64,000 bases of DNA from Apium graveolens (Eukaryota > Streptophyta > Magnoliopsida > Apiales > Apiaceae). A program made the translations under genes and the position numbers. Below are positions 9,411 through 20,990 of the stretch, in pieces (within the stretch, counting starts at the first letter, position 1; each line of letters begins with the position of its first letter). Where the stretch lies: NCBI RefSeq assembly GCF_009905375.1, contig NC_133650.1, forward strand, positions 169,588,518 to 169,652,517, in the 5' to 3' direction. The notes under the pieces were generated by a model, which did no database searches, was not told the origin of the DNA, and saw nothing but the letters and a program-made list of their open reading frames with translations.

Positions 9411-12400
9411 TGTCACGCCCCCAACTTAAACAGCAAATTAAATATAACTATTACATCATTTTAAAAAGAAGTAAACATAACCAACTCCTAGATCTTACAG
9501 TTTAGGGTTTGGAACAGCCCATCACTACCATCTATTACAACTGATTTTAAATAGCGAGTCCTCACACAAAACTACTATCTCTTATTCTACCTGAGCTCGA
9601 ACATAAGCATCAGCATCACGGGTCTTATGGGCAGTCTGCTTGAATCTAACCATAGCTACTAGCTGTAATATCAGGGTAAAGCAAGGAGTGAGCCAAATGC
9701 TCAACAAGTGCTAACAGTACGACACGAAACATTATTCGAGGTATACATTAAAGAATGACAATGGAAAGACATAACCAATGATAACAAGGGATAAAACTAT
9801 GAGTGATGGCATCATTTTTACTTGTATCAAAACAAATTTCAAAATCATGTCTTAATCAAAATCATTTTATGACGCTACGGATTATAGCCGGTGATCAGCC
9901 GCGAAGTAATCCCGAACCTCGCTGGGTTCTAAAACATTAATGGGAATCCCTAGGCAACTTTTAAGCCTAATATAAGTATGGAAAGGACTTGCGTCTCAGT
10001 CCAGATCCACCATTCAAGAAAACATTTATCCCCCTTTGGGACTGAAAACCCACATTTTATTTATTTCAAACACTGATGCCGAATTATAACAAAAATCTCT
10101 TTTTACAGTAAACATTTTTATCAAGGAATTATAGATCAACTCGAAACACGGGAAATAAGGTACTGAATATCAGGGCCATGATTCACAAAACTATACTTTA
10201 TTCAAGTAATTGAATGGTTTTTATATATCAAAGATTGGACAAGGGGATTTAGTGAGGCTTTTGGATATTATAAAAAGGGTAATACCAAATTGGGCTTTAA
10301 GCAATGGTTTCTCATCAAGGTTCAAGTGCTGGATCATCAAGAAGGTAAGCTTCATGAATACTAAGGGTGTTAGGGTATGCAGAAATGATCTTCAACTCAA
10401 GATATATCAGAATTGTCAAGCTTTAGGATAAGAAAGAGGGTATCAATCAATGAGGAATCACGTTGGTAAGTATCTGACTATCAGAGTTCAAGGTAAGGTT
10501 CTATAGGGGTTCAAGTTTCAGGGTGAGATATTGATACTTAGGAATCATTAGTATGTTAATCAAGATGATCAATCAAGTATTATAACAACTCTTTATTTTA
10601 TCATGGCATTCAACTATCATGAAAAGACTTTTGAACTACTTGCAATACGTACTCGAGGGTTCATGGCATCTCTATATAATTCAAAGATAAACATAAGATA
10701 CGCTTGATTTAATATATCAAATGACACAGGATAGTTATAGCAATGTATGAACTATTAACAGTAAATACGAAGGTCAAGTTGAATCACTTGCCTTGAGAAA
10801 GGCTGGTCTGGTCTGACTGGTAGGAGCAACTGGAGCTTCACTCGACCTTTATGATAAGTTTTCCCTCGACTCGGTATCCTACAATAATAATAATCCTCAT
10901 TATAATATATTCTCACCAACTTAACCTATTTACAACCCGAAATTAAACACGGATGGCACTTAGGCCTATATGCACTTAATTTTATATTCCCTTTTTTAAT
11001 TACAAATGCACACACATACATAATCACATATCATATATTAATACCAAATAACACCATATACACCATAATGCAACACTAGGCTTGGATGATCTCGACTCAC
11101 AACTTAAGTCACTTGGTCGCTAAACTAGACAAAGTCTTCTAATTTTGGCTTCCTAACTCGATGTGCCTTTACTAAACTATCCAAAATCTATTGACCCTCA
11201 CTTGTGCCTTTTATTCTTCTGACCTTATACTATCTTACAACTATGGTGGTCAACCTAAATCTCACTCCTAAGTGTTCTAAAACTATGTGATAAGTGAAAG
11301 TGCTCACTGGTGCAAATTTTAAAATGACAACTATGGTTTCTTGAGTGCATTAGACACTCTTAAACTACAAGTTTTCATTCAAAACTTTTACACAAGATTC
11401 TCCTGACCTAAGGGCATCTCACAAACTTGATGTGGCTCAAGGGCCTGAATTGGGCCTGAATTGGGCCTAAGCTAAAAGTCCAAGGTTCCCCTGTTTTTCT
11501 GGGCAGAAAATGCCTTGACTTGAATTAACTTGTGACACATGGTTCTAACTCATATCCTATGAACTATGGTTGGAAAAACTTCTCTGACACTCCCTCTAAC
11601 TAAGGCCCAACAGGGCCTAATGAGGGCCTACCCATGACATGGTCAAATCTCCCTATTTTTAAGTTGCAACAAAACTGTCCCCTGTTGGACAGATTTTGTT
11701 ATCCTACTTGTGCACCTAACCAAATGACATGAAAACCTCCAACCAACACCTAAAACCTTTTATATACTCCCAATACTAACTTCTGGTGGCTTGGGCCTCA
11801 AATTGCACAACAATGACATGGTCAAAACTCACTCTAAACCTCAGGGTACTAAACTGATTTTCTGTAGAAATTACAACTCTCATTTCTCCAAGGTTTTGAC
11901 TTAACAAACTCAACTAACAACAACCCAATACCCAAATCAAGAATTAATCATGGTGATCTACTGAACTAACTCCCTTATACTCAAAATAACTTTGGTGGAG
12001 ATCATCCTTATCTAAGGTGCAATTATGGCAAAACAAAAGAAACTACACTTCACAACTCACAAATCATCAAGTTTTTGAAACTACAAGATATACATTTTTA
12101 TAAAAGATAACCACGAATTATTACCATGCATCAAGGAGTATTAATCAATATTAACACCTTATTCCTACTGAAATTAAAGCTTACTAACAAAATCTTTCCA
12201 AATGATCAAAATCTTATAACATTCTAAGAGAAATCCACATGCATGCATGTCTTCGGGTTTTGCAAACCAAAACAACATATTTTCTACATATATTCTATCA
12301 TAAAATTGACATGCAAGCCTAGCATAAGCTATACCTAGATGATCACTTAGCATGCAAAGAGTTTTATCAAATATTCACCATAAAATTCAAGCCATTATTA

Positions 12401-13437
12401 CATAAACATACAAAAATTGAACAAAACAACAAAAATGATCTTAAGGACCATTCATTCGGCTCTCTTAAGGTCATGGCCGAATGAAATGGAAGGGAATGGC
12501 CATTTAACATCAAGAGTTTCTTTCTCAAGACTTGGCATTTCACCATTCCTTGTAGTCCTCTCAAAAACAACCTTAAATCCATAAGAATCAAGATTATACT
12601 TTGAGTTCCAACTAAAACCTTTACATGCAACCTTTAAACTTAAACTTTCTACTCAAAACTCTTTGAAATATGAGTGATCATGGTATGGGAAGTAACATTT
12701 ACTTGTATAGAGAGTGGAAGCTTGGTTGAGGATTGAAGAAAAAAATGGGGAGGGGGGTTTCGGCTAAAAGCCGAGAGTGAAGGGGGAGGAGGGCCGAGAG
12801 TGAGAGAGGGAGGAGGGAGGGAGGAGAAAATGTGGTGGTGAGTGGAGTGAATGATCATGTCTTTGCTTGTTTTATGGTTTTTGTGTTGCCAAAAGTGAGT
12901 GGAATTAAGAATTGACATGATTAGCCTTCCACTTGAACTTGGTTCAATTTGCATGCAAGGGTAAAGAAGGTATTTGGCTTAGAAAATAAGAGTTAGTGGG
13001 GTGGTTATTGACTCTTTAGCCCTTTTGGATTGAATAGAAGGGATTTGCATGCAAGGATAACTATGTAATTTGCTAATTATAACAATTAACATTTATAAAG
13101 ATTTATTTTTATAAAATAAAACACAAGTTCAAAAATTATAAGTTTTATACCATAAAATAACTTGGATTTTTGGAAATTTTATAAAACCACTTTTGAATTT
13201 TGTGAGCAAAATTACTTTCAAAAAGAAATTTATTCAAGGTTTAAAATATTCCTTATAAATCAAAAATAAAAGAAATAAATAAAATTTTACTTTGAAAAAT
13301 CATATACCACATAATGAAAATTTAAGACGCAGAAATTCTCATTCACACAAGCATACAATAGTTGAATATATTTGCATTCGGTTTTATAATTACACCAAAT
13401 TCACAATTAATATTACACAAAAATGCCGGTTGTAACA
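9411..13437 (-). repeat. 5' LTR of TKY2 (4.03 kb)
   Basis: On plus it starts TGTCACGCCCCCAAC, next to the PBS, and ends GCCGGTTGTAACA, where an Athila/Tat-like LTR sequence begins. The length fits a Tekay LTR. A purine-rich run at 12746-12825 has several G-triplets on plus and could form a quadruplex. A hairpin CGGCT/AGCCG lies near 12770. No genes are seen in it apart from the short ORF at 9582-9653; other open frames look like chance. Confidence 0.8.
9582..9653 (-). CDS. Short LTR-encoded ORF with H3-tail-like start (putative leader exon 1, TKY2)
   Basis: A 23-codon minus-strand ORF whose start MVRFKQTAHKT matches histone H3 (MARTKQTARKS) at M, R2, K4, Q5, T6, A7 and K9, with similar residues at 8 and 10. 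A donor-like CAG|GTAGAA (GT at 9590-9589) cuts it after codon 21, phase 0. An acceptor-like tract ending in CAG lies 9 bp upstream of the ATG, as in the TKY1 LTR. The intron implied to 9272 would remove the LTR end and the PBS. The joined frame would continue into the Ser-rich leader ORF. Unspliced, it stops 2 codons after the donor. The H3 resemblance is short and could be chance. Confidence 0.45.
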   Translation of the reverse strand: MVRFKQTAHKTRDADAYVRAQVE

Positions 13438-14394
13438 GACCCTATATGTCTACAGAATTTGACAATATAACGATTTAAGCACAAGTGGATTACACAGGGC
13501 AAGTAAAACGGTTAGAGGCACCCACTAATCATGCATACACACACATGAACCTTTGCTAGCATGGCAAGTTCTAAACCTCAAGATCCACCGTCGCTTCACA
13601 GGAGATTAACAGACTATCTTATATGTTCGCGACGTACATAAGACGAATAAGTGCAACCTATGCTAGATATCATACAATCATCATATACTAAGGTATTAAA
13701 CAACTAACTAAAGAATTCTATAGTAAATCCGTTACGACCCCATGATTACGATTAGTCCATGATAGAACTCATCGTCATCATGGGTTCATATGAAAACATG
13801 ATAATAACACACAATATAAACTAATAAAAATACTTATTAAAACTAGAGTACGTCACAAGAGTAATAAGGTTCAAAGTAAAGAAAACTAGCATCCACTGAT
13901 ACAACGAATGAAAGAATGACAAGAAAACGCATGCTTCCTCTTCTTCGTTGCGATGTGCTAAACGGTCTTCTTCCTTCTCTCCTTGCTCATTGCTTGATAC
14001 CACCTTTTGTGAAACGTCTCTGAGAACTACTTATATAGAAGCCCACAAGAACCAGCCGTCTCAGAAGTCTAACAGAATAAGAATTCATAAAAATCAGAAT
14101 TAAATTTCTCAATCCTGAGCGGCCGCCCAGCTTCCCTGAGCGGGCGCTCAGCAGGCTACTGGAAAATTTCTCATTCTGCTCCCGATTTCTGCTGCGTTCT
14201 GCCCTTAACTTCCCACATCCAATGCCAAGCACTTCCCTAGGATTATTTCTGATGAATTCTTCCTATATACGCAAGTTATACCCTGAAATGCAAAAACACT
14301 AGAAAAACGCGTCAAATACACAAAATAACTGATTTCAAGACATCTATTCAAGCCATTATAAGACGTTCTAAGTGGTATAAAATGCTACTTATCA
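13438..14394 (-). repeat. Athila/Tat-like LTR fragment, interrupted by TKY2
   Basis: Read on minus it begins TGATAAGTAGCATTTTATACC and continues collinearly with the solo LTR at 44462-46260, including the GC-rich GAGCGGCCGC-type core and the segment around AGACATATAGGGTC. It ends at 13437, where the TKY2 LTR begins, so TKY2 inserted into it. It lacks the second half of the LTR. The lineage is inferred from the end sequence of the other copy, not from protein. Confidence 0.7.
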
Positions 14395-15650
14395 GTCACT
14401 AATATATATATATCTGTTGACATCCATAAGGTTGGATAGTTGAAAATTATTTTTAAAAAAATTGAAACATCAGTTGGGGACTAAAAAGTAGGTAGTTGTA
14501 CTAGTCAAACTAATACTTGACTTTTAAAATGGCAAACCAAATAAAATTATTTTGATCTGAAACTTTGGTTATATTAATGATATATATATATATTGACATC
14601 TATATGGTTGGATCGATTGGATCGATGATTTTTTTAATAAAAAAAATCGAAACACCAATTCAGGACTAAACACTAGTTAGCTGTAAAGTGAAACTGATGC
14701 CTGATTGTTGAAATGGAAAACGAAATAAAATTATTCTGATGTAAAACTTTGGTTATATCACTAATGTATATATCTATTGACATCCATATGGTTGGATCGA
14801 TGAAAAATATTTTAAAAAAAATCGAAACACCAACTCGAGACTAAACACTAGTTAGTTGTACTAGTCAAACTGATACCTGAACTTCAAAATGGCAAACGAA
14901 ATAAAATTATTCTAATATGAAAATTTGGTTATATCACTAATATATATCTATTGACATCCATATGGTTGGATCGATGAAAGAAATTTTAAAAAAAATCAAA
15001 ACACCAATTTAGGACTAAACACTAGGTAGTTGTACTAGTCAAACTGATGTTTGACTATTAAAATAGGGAACCAAATAAAATTATTTTGATCTGAAACTTT
15101 AATTATATAACTAATATATATCTATTGACATCCGTATTGTTGGATCGATTAAATATATTTAAAAAAAAATCGAAACACCAATTCAGGATTACACACTAGT
15201 TAGCTTTACTAGTCAAATTGACGTCTGACTGTTAAAATGGCAAACTAAATAAAATTATTTTGATCTGAATTTTTGGTTATATTACTAATATGTTAATCTA
15301 TTGACATCTGTATGTTGGATCAATGAAAAATATTTTTAAAAAAATTGAAACACCTATTTAGGACTAAACACTAGGTAGTTGAACTAGTAAAACTGATGTT
15401 TGACTTTTCAAATGGCAAACCAATTAAAAGTTATTTTGATATGAAACTTTGATTATATCGCTAATATATATATATATATATTGACATCCATACATTTTGA
15501 TTGATAAAACATATTTTTAAAAAATCGAAACACCAATTCATAACTAAACGCTAGTTAGTTGTACAAGTCAACTGATGCTTGATTTTTAAAATGGCAAACC
15601 AAATAAAATTATTTTGATCTAAAACTTTGGTTATATCACTAATAAGAATA
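14395..15650. repeat. Satellite-like tandem array, about seven ~178 bp units
   Basis: Landmarks recur every 177-180 bp: TTGACATCCATATGGTTGG, then GAAACACCAATTCAGGACTAAA, then TACTAGTCAAACTGATG, then AAATAAAATTATTTTGAT and CTTTGGTTATATCACTAAT. Units differ at perhaps 10-20% of positions. An AT microsatellite of variable length marks the unit joints. The array starts next to the Athila/Tat-like LTR end and stops at about 15650. There is no coding capacity. Confidence 0.9.
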
Positions 15651-16540
15651 TCTTTATTTTTTTAATTTAATTAATATTTTAAGTTATATTTTAATTTTTT
15701 GAATTTATATTTATTTTGATATTTATATCTTATTTAAACTATAACACATGTTTATATACTATTATATTTACTTAGTTTATTTTTTAATACTATATATTGT
15801 ATGAGAATCTTCAAATTTCTTCAATTTGTTGCATTAATTTAGGGATAATTTATTTTGTAAAATAAAATTGTTCTTAATCGCTATATTAAAGCAGATCATA
15901 TGGTTGAATATATAATTTAGGGATTATAAATTTAATGTTTAGGATATGGATATAGAATTATAGTTTATAATTCTCTTAAAGTAATCCAATCGTATAAATG
16001 TTTATAATTTTGATTATTCTTGTAGATTCCATATGATTTTTAATTAATGAATTAATTGATTATCGAAAAAATTGTTGTTCACGAGGCAACATGTTATGTT
16101 ATGTAATTTGTCTTAAAAATTGTTTCCGTACGACTTTTACTTAATGTATTTGATATTATGTTATATAATTTGTCTTAAAAAGTTTTGATATATCTTTTAA
16201 ATTCATGTATTCAAGATATATAATAAATATTTTTAATTTATTTTTGAAATTCGAAATTTATATACATGTCAAACTCTATTAAAGAATAGCCTTTGTATAA
16301 TAATATTTTTAATCGGGCCCAACAATATTACTATGTAGAGGTTTTACTTCTATCATATTAATTTTAAAAAATTATAATGAGAATGCATGTAAAACATATT
16401 ATATCAATTAAAATTATAATAAAAATAAAAATTACATACACTAAGTATGTCTAATTAAAACATTCCTACTTCTAAATCACAGCCCCCGTAAATCAATTAG
16501 AAACTAAATCAATTTGTTCTTTTTTCAATTTACCTACACA
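15651..16540. other. AT-rich spacer
   Basis: About 890 bp of very AT-rich sequence with no credible ORF, RNA gene or transposon end. A short segment (TTATGTTATGTAATTTGTCTTAAAA) occurs twice, near 16094 and 16158. Confidence 0.6.
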
Positions 16541-16843
16541 GGCCGAATGTTAAAAGCCCAAGTCACAGGCCCTACAAATCAAAAGCTCGAAACCCTAAAG
16601 TTCATTCTTATTTGACATCCCTGCACCCCTGCTCTCAAAGAGCTACAAATCTCTCCACCTCTGTCTATCATATACGTCTCTCTTCAATTTGGTTTGTATA
16701 ATCATCGATTATATCTACCCCTCTCCCTATATATCTATCTCTCTTTATTTACATCTCTCCATCCATCTCTCTTCTCCCCGATGTAAAACCTGGTCCTCGA
16801 GGAACCCCTTTTTTCTCCGAATAGTGTGTGTATTGGTGCATGC
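16541..16843 (+). promoter_or_regulatory. Possible host promoter and 5' leader
   Basis: The most gene-like non-transposon stretch in the window. It has AAACCCTAAAG (a telo-box, 16591-16601), then a long CT-rich tract (CTCTCCACCTCTGTC and further runs at 16625-16780) typical of plant 5' untranslated leaders, and then an ATG at 16844. Inference only; no coding family is recognised downstream. Confidence 0.35.
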
Positions 16844-16963
16844 ATGGGGAAGAATGTGGTAGTAGACGTGGTAATGACAGCGTCTATAGTAGCATCATCA
16901 ACAATGCAAATTTTCATCAGCTCAGGTAGCGCACTCAACATGTTTGATGAAATGTCTAACTGA
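16844..16963 (+). CDS. Small ORF of unknown function, possible truncated host gene
   Basis: 39 codons, MGKNVVVDVV to FDEMSN, ending TGA. It is mildly hydrophobic in the middle (VMTASIVASS), with no recognised domain. Another ATG lies 4 bp upstream in a different frame. The context (telo-box and CT-rich leader) is the main support. The downstream DNA is broken by the foldback element at 17245, so a longer gene may have been cut. It could equally be a chance ORF. Confidence 0.25.
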   Translation: MGKNVVVDVVMTASIVASSTMQIFISSGSALNMFDEMSN

Positions 16964-17270
16964 AAAAGAGATAGATTTAGTGTATTATTGTAGTAATAAT
17001 TAGATTATTTAAGCCACTGGATCTGGTTGTGTTGATATTGCTCTTTTCTTTTCATTTGTGTTTCATACATATTTGTTGGTAATATATTGGATGATATTGT
17101 ATTCAATATTGTGGTTGGTGAAATGATAGTTTCCAGAGAAGTCGGAAGCGGAAGCCTATAAATTTAGTTTGTTTGTTAATGTGAATTGTTCCTGTCATTG
17201 TCATTTTTTCATTTTAATGGTGATTGTTATTTTTTTAATCTGAAACTAGTGTAATAACTCGCACAGGTCA

Positions 17271-18598
17271 TGTTAGGTCCCAATGTGTTTGTAGAAGGGG
17301 GATTGAATACAAACAATACCGAATAATCGAATTTAGTGCGGAATAAAAAAATTGAAACAAAATTCAAGTTAAATAAAAATATTATTAAACTTGAAAGGTG
17401 TTACAACAATGGTATCGATTACAAGGGATTAATCTCAAATTAATTATCACAAATTTAGAATAAATTCGACATAAACTTTTTCTATTTTTGCAGTCAAAAG
17501 ATTCAAATGCTAAACGCAATTTGAGATTAAGTTCTAGGGATTATGATCCGCTAGATAGTTACACAAGAACAAGATAATGATTTCTAGTGGTTTAGATTTA
17601 ACTTTACTAGCTAGAAATTGTGATCTTGAATTTAGCAGATGAAAATGAAATATTTTCTGCGGTTGCTTTTCTTTTCTGTTCTTGAGTTGTTGATGGATGA
17701 TCATTGAGAGTCTGCTGCTTCTGTCTTTAAGTATTAATCAACAGAACTGAAATGAACTGGCATGACAATCGGCATGACAATCACTTGTACTAGGAAGACA
17801 ATCGGTATGACTATCTCCTGAAGTAACATGACAATCAAACTGAACTGGCAAGACAATCCTCCTCCTGGTAGAACTTTCGGTATGACAATAGAATGAACTA
17901 GTATGACTTTCGGCAAGACTATTGAATGAACTGGTATGACTTTCGGTATGACAATTGATTGTCATACCAGTTCAAATAATTGTCTTGCTGAATTAAAACT
18001 GATTTTAATTCAATTATAATTCTAAAAATTCTTAATATTAATTTAGAATTAACTAATCAATTAATTCAATTAATCAATAAATCAATCTTTGCAGATTTAA
18101 TTTAATTTTTTAATTAAATTATATGACTTAATTAATTAATAGAGAATTAATACTACTCTTCAACAACAACCATTCTTCTGAAAATCTTCTGATAATCACT
18201 GTCAATTATGAATCAATTCCATCACTTCAATGTTGACACTCGATGTACTGTATGGTTCATGAGTGACTAACTTTCGTGACATTTCTTCATGTCTTGACTT
18301 TGATAACTTGATTTTCTTCAGATTAAATCCCTGTAATTCTCTGATACCCTGACGAGATCTCTGTTACTTGATTAAATCCACAATCTTGATTTATATCACT
18401 GAGGCTTGATCAATTTCTTGAACTTCTTCCAGTGAATTAATTCCTCAAGTCTGTAGATGAACATTGTTCCTGAATCCTTTGATAGATTTTACTTTGAGAG
18501 ATCTCTTTGACGGTAGATCCACTATTTACTTGTTATATTCTTATTTGAGTTGAGTTAAATCCTCGAATAAACAAATAGGCTATGACATATGCCTTTCA
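17271..18598 (-). repeat. 3' LTR of COP3
   Basis: 1328 bp, TGTTAGGTCCC to ATGCCTTTCA on plus, nearly identical to 23299-24624. It contains the GACAATC/TATGACTTTCGG subrepeats and the palindrome described separately. Confidence 0.9.
17745..17972. repeat. Clustered short repeats and palindrome in the COP3 LTR
   Basis: Roughly ten variants of the motif GGYATGACWNTC are packed into about 220 bp. They end in GGTATGACAAT-TG-ATTGTCATACC, an 11 bp perfect inverted repeat with a 2 bp spacer (about 17945-17968). The same cluster is in the other LTR (23783-23998). Sireviruses are known for palindromic LTR motifs. A regulatory role is inferred. Confidence 0.75.
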
Positions 18599-20686
18599 AT
18601 CTCCCCCTGTTTGTTTGTTAGACAATATCAACAAATACCCAGAGGATAACTCAATTAACAAATAAGAAAAAGATGTAATCAGAAATGCAAAGTAAATAGC
18701 AGAAAAGTTCTGGATTAAATTTAACATTTTCCAGATTCCAAATAGATGTTCCTCTAGACTGAACATATCTTCAAGTAGTTTCATCTTCATTTGTACAACC
18801 ACATTTCCTTTTGAGAAGCGCATATCTCTCTTACTTCTCCCCCTATGAGAATCAACTGATTAAAGAAGATAACCTTCGTTTACCACATCTTCCGTACAAT
18901 AGGATCCGCAGATAAAAACCAATGGTACTCCCCTTTTGGAAAATAGCTTCTTCCCTTACTAGGAAATCACCTTGTGTTTACCACCTCTCCCGTACAATAG
19001 GATCCGTAGTTACAAACAACAATGGTGTGGTGTAGTGTACATATGTAGGATCCTTTTCTTCCTCCCTGCTAATTCTCCCCCTTAGTTGAGGAATCCTCCA
19101 AACTATTACTTAAGCTTTTATCTCCCCCTTAGAGAAGGAATGTATGCCGTTGTCTAAAGGAGTTCTCATATTTCACTTGGTTGGAAAAGAAATAACAAGT
19201 AGTTTCTCTTTCTTCCTCACTGTGAGTGTGTGATTCTGTTTTAGTGTACCTCACATATGTTTCACTCTCCTCTCCACTCGTGTTTACACTCATTCTCACA
19301 AGTGTATCACTCCTCTCATAGCTCCAACATTCAGCTGTACCTGCAAGGAAAATCACCTTAGCCATCCTTAAGGAGGTCACAGGTGGTGCAATGGGAGTTC
19401 GCAAATCCCCATCCTTGTTAAACTCGTCAGATGAATCTGAGTTATAATCTACAAGTTGCTAGTTTCCCTTTTAGGGTTCCAGATTTGAATTCTGGGAAGG
19501 TAAACAATGATCCAACGATTTTAGCATAAAGATCAAAGTTTCCTTCTAATGTATGTGAAGACATTTCCTTGTGACTCATCAGGTAATATATGAATCATTG
19601 TCAACAAGTTTCCGATCTGCGCCTATATCAGATCCACTATCCGCAGATGCATCCAGGGGATTTAAGCCTGGGGTGGTAGACACTGACCACTGACATATGG
19701 CTTTTGGATCAGTATCCTCTCCTAACACCTGTAAAGGCAATTGGTCCATTAACGAACCTTGAACAATCGAATCTGACCTTAAAATGAACGAAACTTTTAT
19801 TTCCGTCAACTCATCCTTTGTGTGTGTAACCTTTCCTTGTGCATCAAGAATTGTTTATGTTTGAGGTGGTGACACTACAACGGATACCTTGGCCGACAGG
19901 CAAATTTCAATAGACGCACCCTGTTGAGAGAATGAATCTAGTAACTGTTTTTGTGGGAGACAGAGCTGCTGGGTTGACTTCAGAACCTTCCTTATGTGGT
20001 GCACTAAGGCACTATCTCCCTCACGCTCATTCATACTTCATTTTAGTGGTAAGAGAGTGTTGGTTGGTTCTGTTTTTGTGTTTGTCTTTACAGTCTGGGA
20101 TAGAAGTTGTGGGTTTTCAACCTCATGACTGTCAATGAAAGAAAGCCATTGGAGACTAAACTTGTATCACATAACATATGGCAATATAGAGATAAAATGT
20201 ACTTAAGATCTTTAAGGAATGAAAATTATACATTTAATCTTTTGAGAGAAATGATGTACACTAGTGATTTCAAAAGATTTTAATGAAATAAGAAATCACT
20301 AATGTAGAAAGAAGTTTGATTTTCTCCTAAAACTCACTGCACATATAAAATAATATGTTTGTGCCTAGTAATAAGAGAGTTATTAATATGACGACTCTAC
20401 TAGTTCATATTAAACTGTAACTTCAGTTAGAGTGTCATACCATGTTCTTGACGATTGTTTGAGTAGTACACTAGTTCATACCAACCTGAAGTGAGATTAT
20501 GAAGAAGAGATTGCATAGTCCAATAGATCTGCAACTGCAAAGTCCATGAACTGTGGTGCATTGACTTCCTCTTTTGACTCACCAACTAGGAGTACACTTG
20601 TACACATCTTACTAGAGTCCAATTCCAAGTGTAATGTGCATCAGGTGCCTGATATGTCATAATATCCTCAAGACTCGTCACTGGTG
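18599..20686 (-). other. COP3 3' region with repeated polypurine tracts, no pol
   Basis: About 2.1 kb between the truncated protease and the 3' LTR. On minus it carries five polypurine-like tracts (plus-strand CTCCCCC-type at 18600, 18833, 18928, 19073 and 19120), a feature reported for Sireviruses. A ~29 bp direct repeat around CCGTACAATAGGATCCG lies at 18880 and 18979. Short open frames (for example 19129-19404 and 19579-19809) match nothing I recognise. They may be debris of the downstream extra ORF. Confidence 0.6.
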
Positions 20687-20990
20687 CTATATGATAGATA
20701 CTGCTTCCTGATAATAACCTAGCACAATATACACATTTACAATGATAACAATTCCAGCTTGCAAACAGCCATATCCCTCAGTTAAACCTTTGCTGTTATC
20801 TCCAAAGGTAACCAGTGGGCCCGCTTTCTCAACCACATTTGATAGAAGGGCTCTATCTTCGGTCATATGTCTTGATGATCCACTGTCAAGAATCCACACT
20901 ACCGGTTCCACCTGTTTAATGCCCTGCACTATAAATGGATTAGACCTTCTTCGGAACCCAAACTTGGTTGGGCCCGGCATACTTGTAGAA
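20687..20990 (-). pseudogene. Copia protease start, pol truncated (COP3)
   Basis: The aspartic protease motif WILDSGSSRHMT and the following VTFGDNSKGLTEGYG are intact. The frame then departs from the family after VNVYIV, where the gag-pre-integrase domain should follow. Integrase, RT and RNase H are absent, so several kilobases of pol are missing. Upstream, the join to gag is blocked by a TAA in place of an expected CAA, and the PR segment lies in a shifted frame. Confidence 0.8.

Noticed and set aside
12746..12825. Strong G-quadruplex
   Set aside because: G-runs are present, but most are two to three long with variable loops; without folding calculation it is not a supported feature.
12367..12954. 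Two overlapping-region ORFs on minus inside the TKY2 LTR
   Set aside because: Low-complexity Pro/Ser-rich frames in the purine-rich LTR part; no homologous motif and no conserved start.
17734..17965. Open frames on minus with repeated SHTSSF/CHTES units
   Set aside because: They are translations of the short DNA repeats in the COP3 LTR and occur in both LTRs. No start context or protein family supports them.
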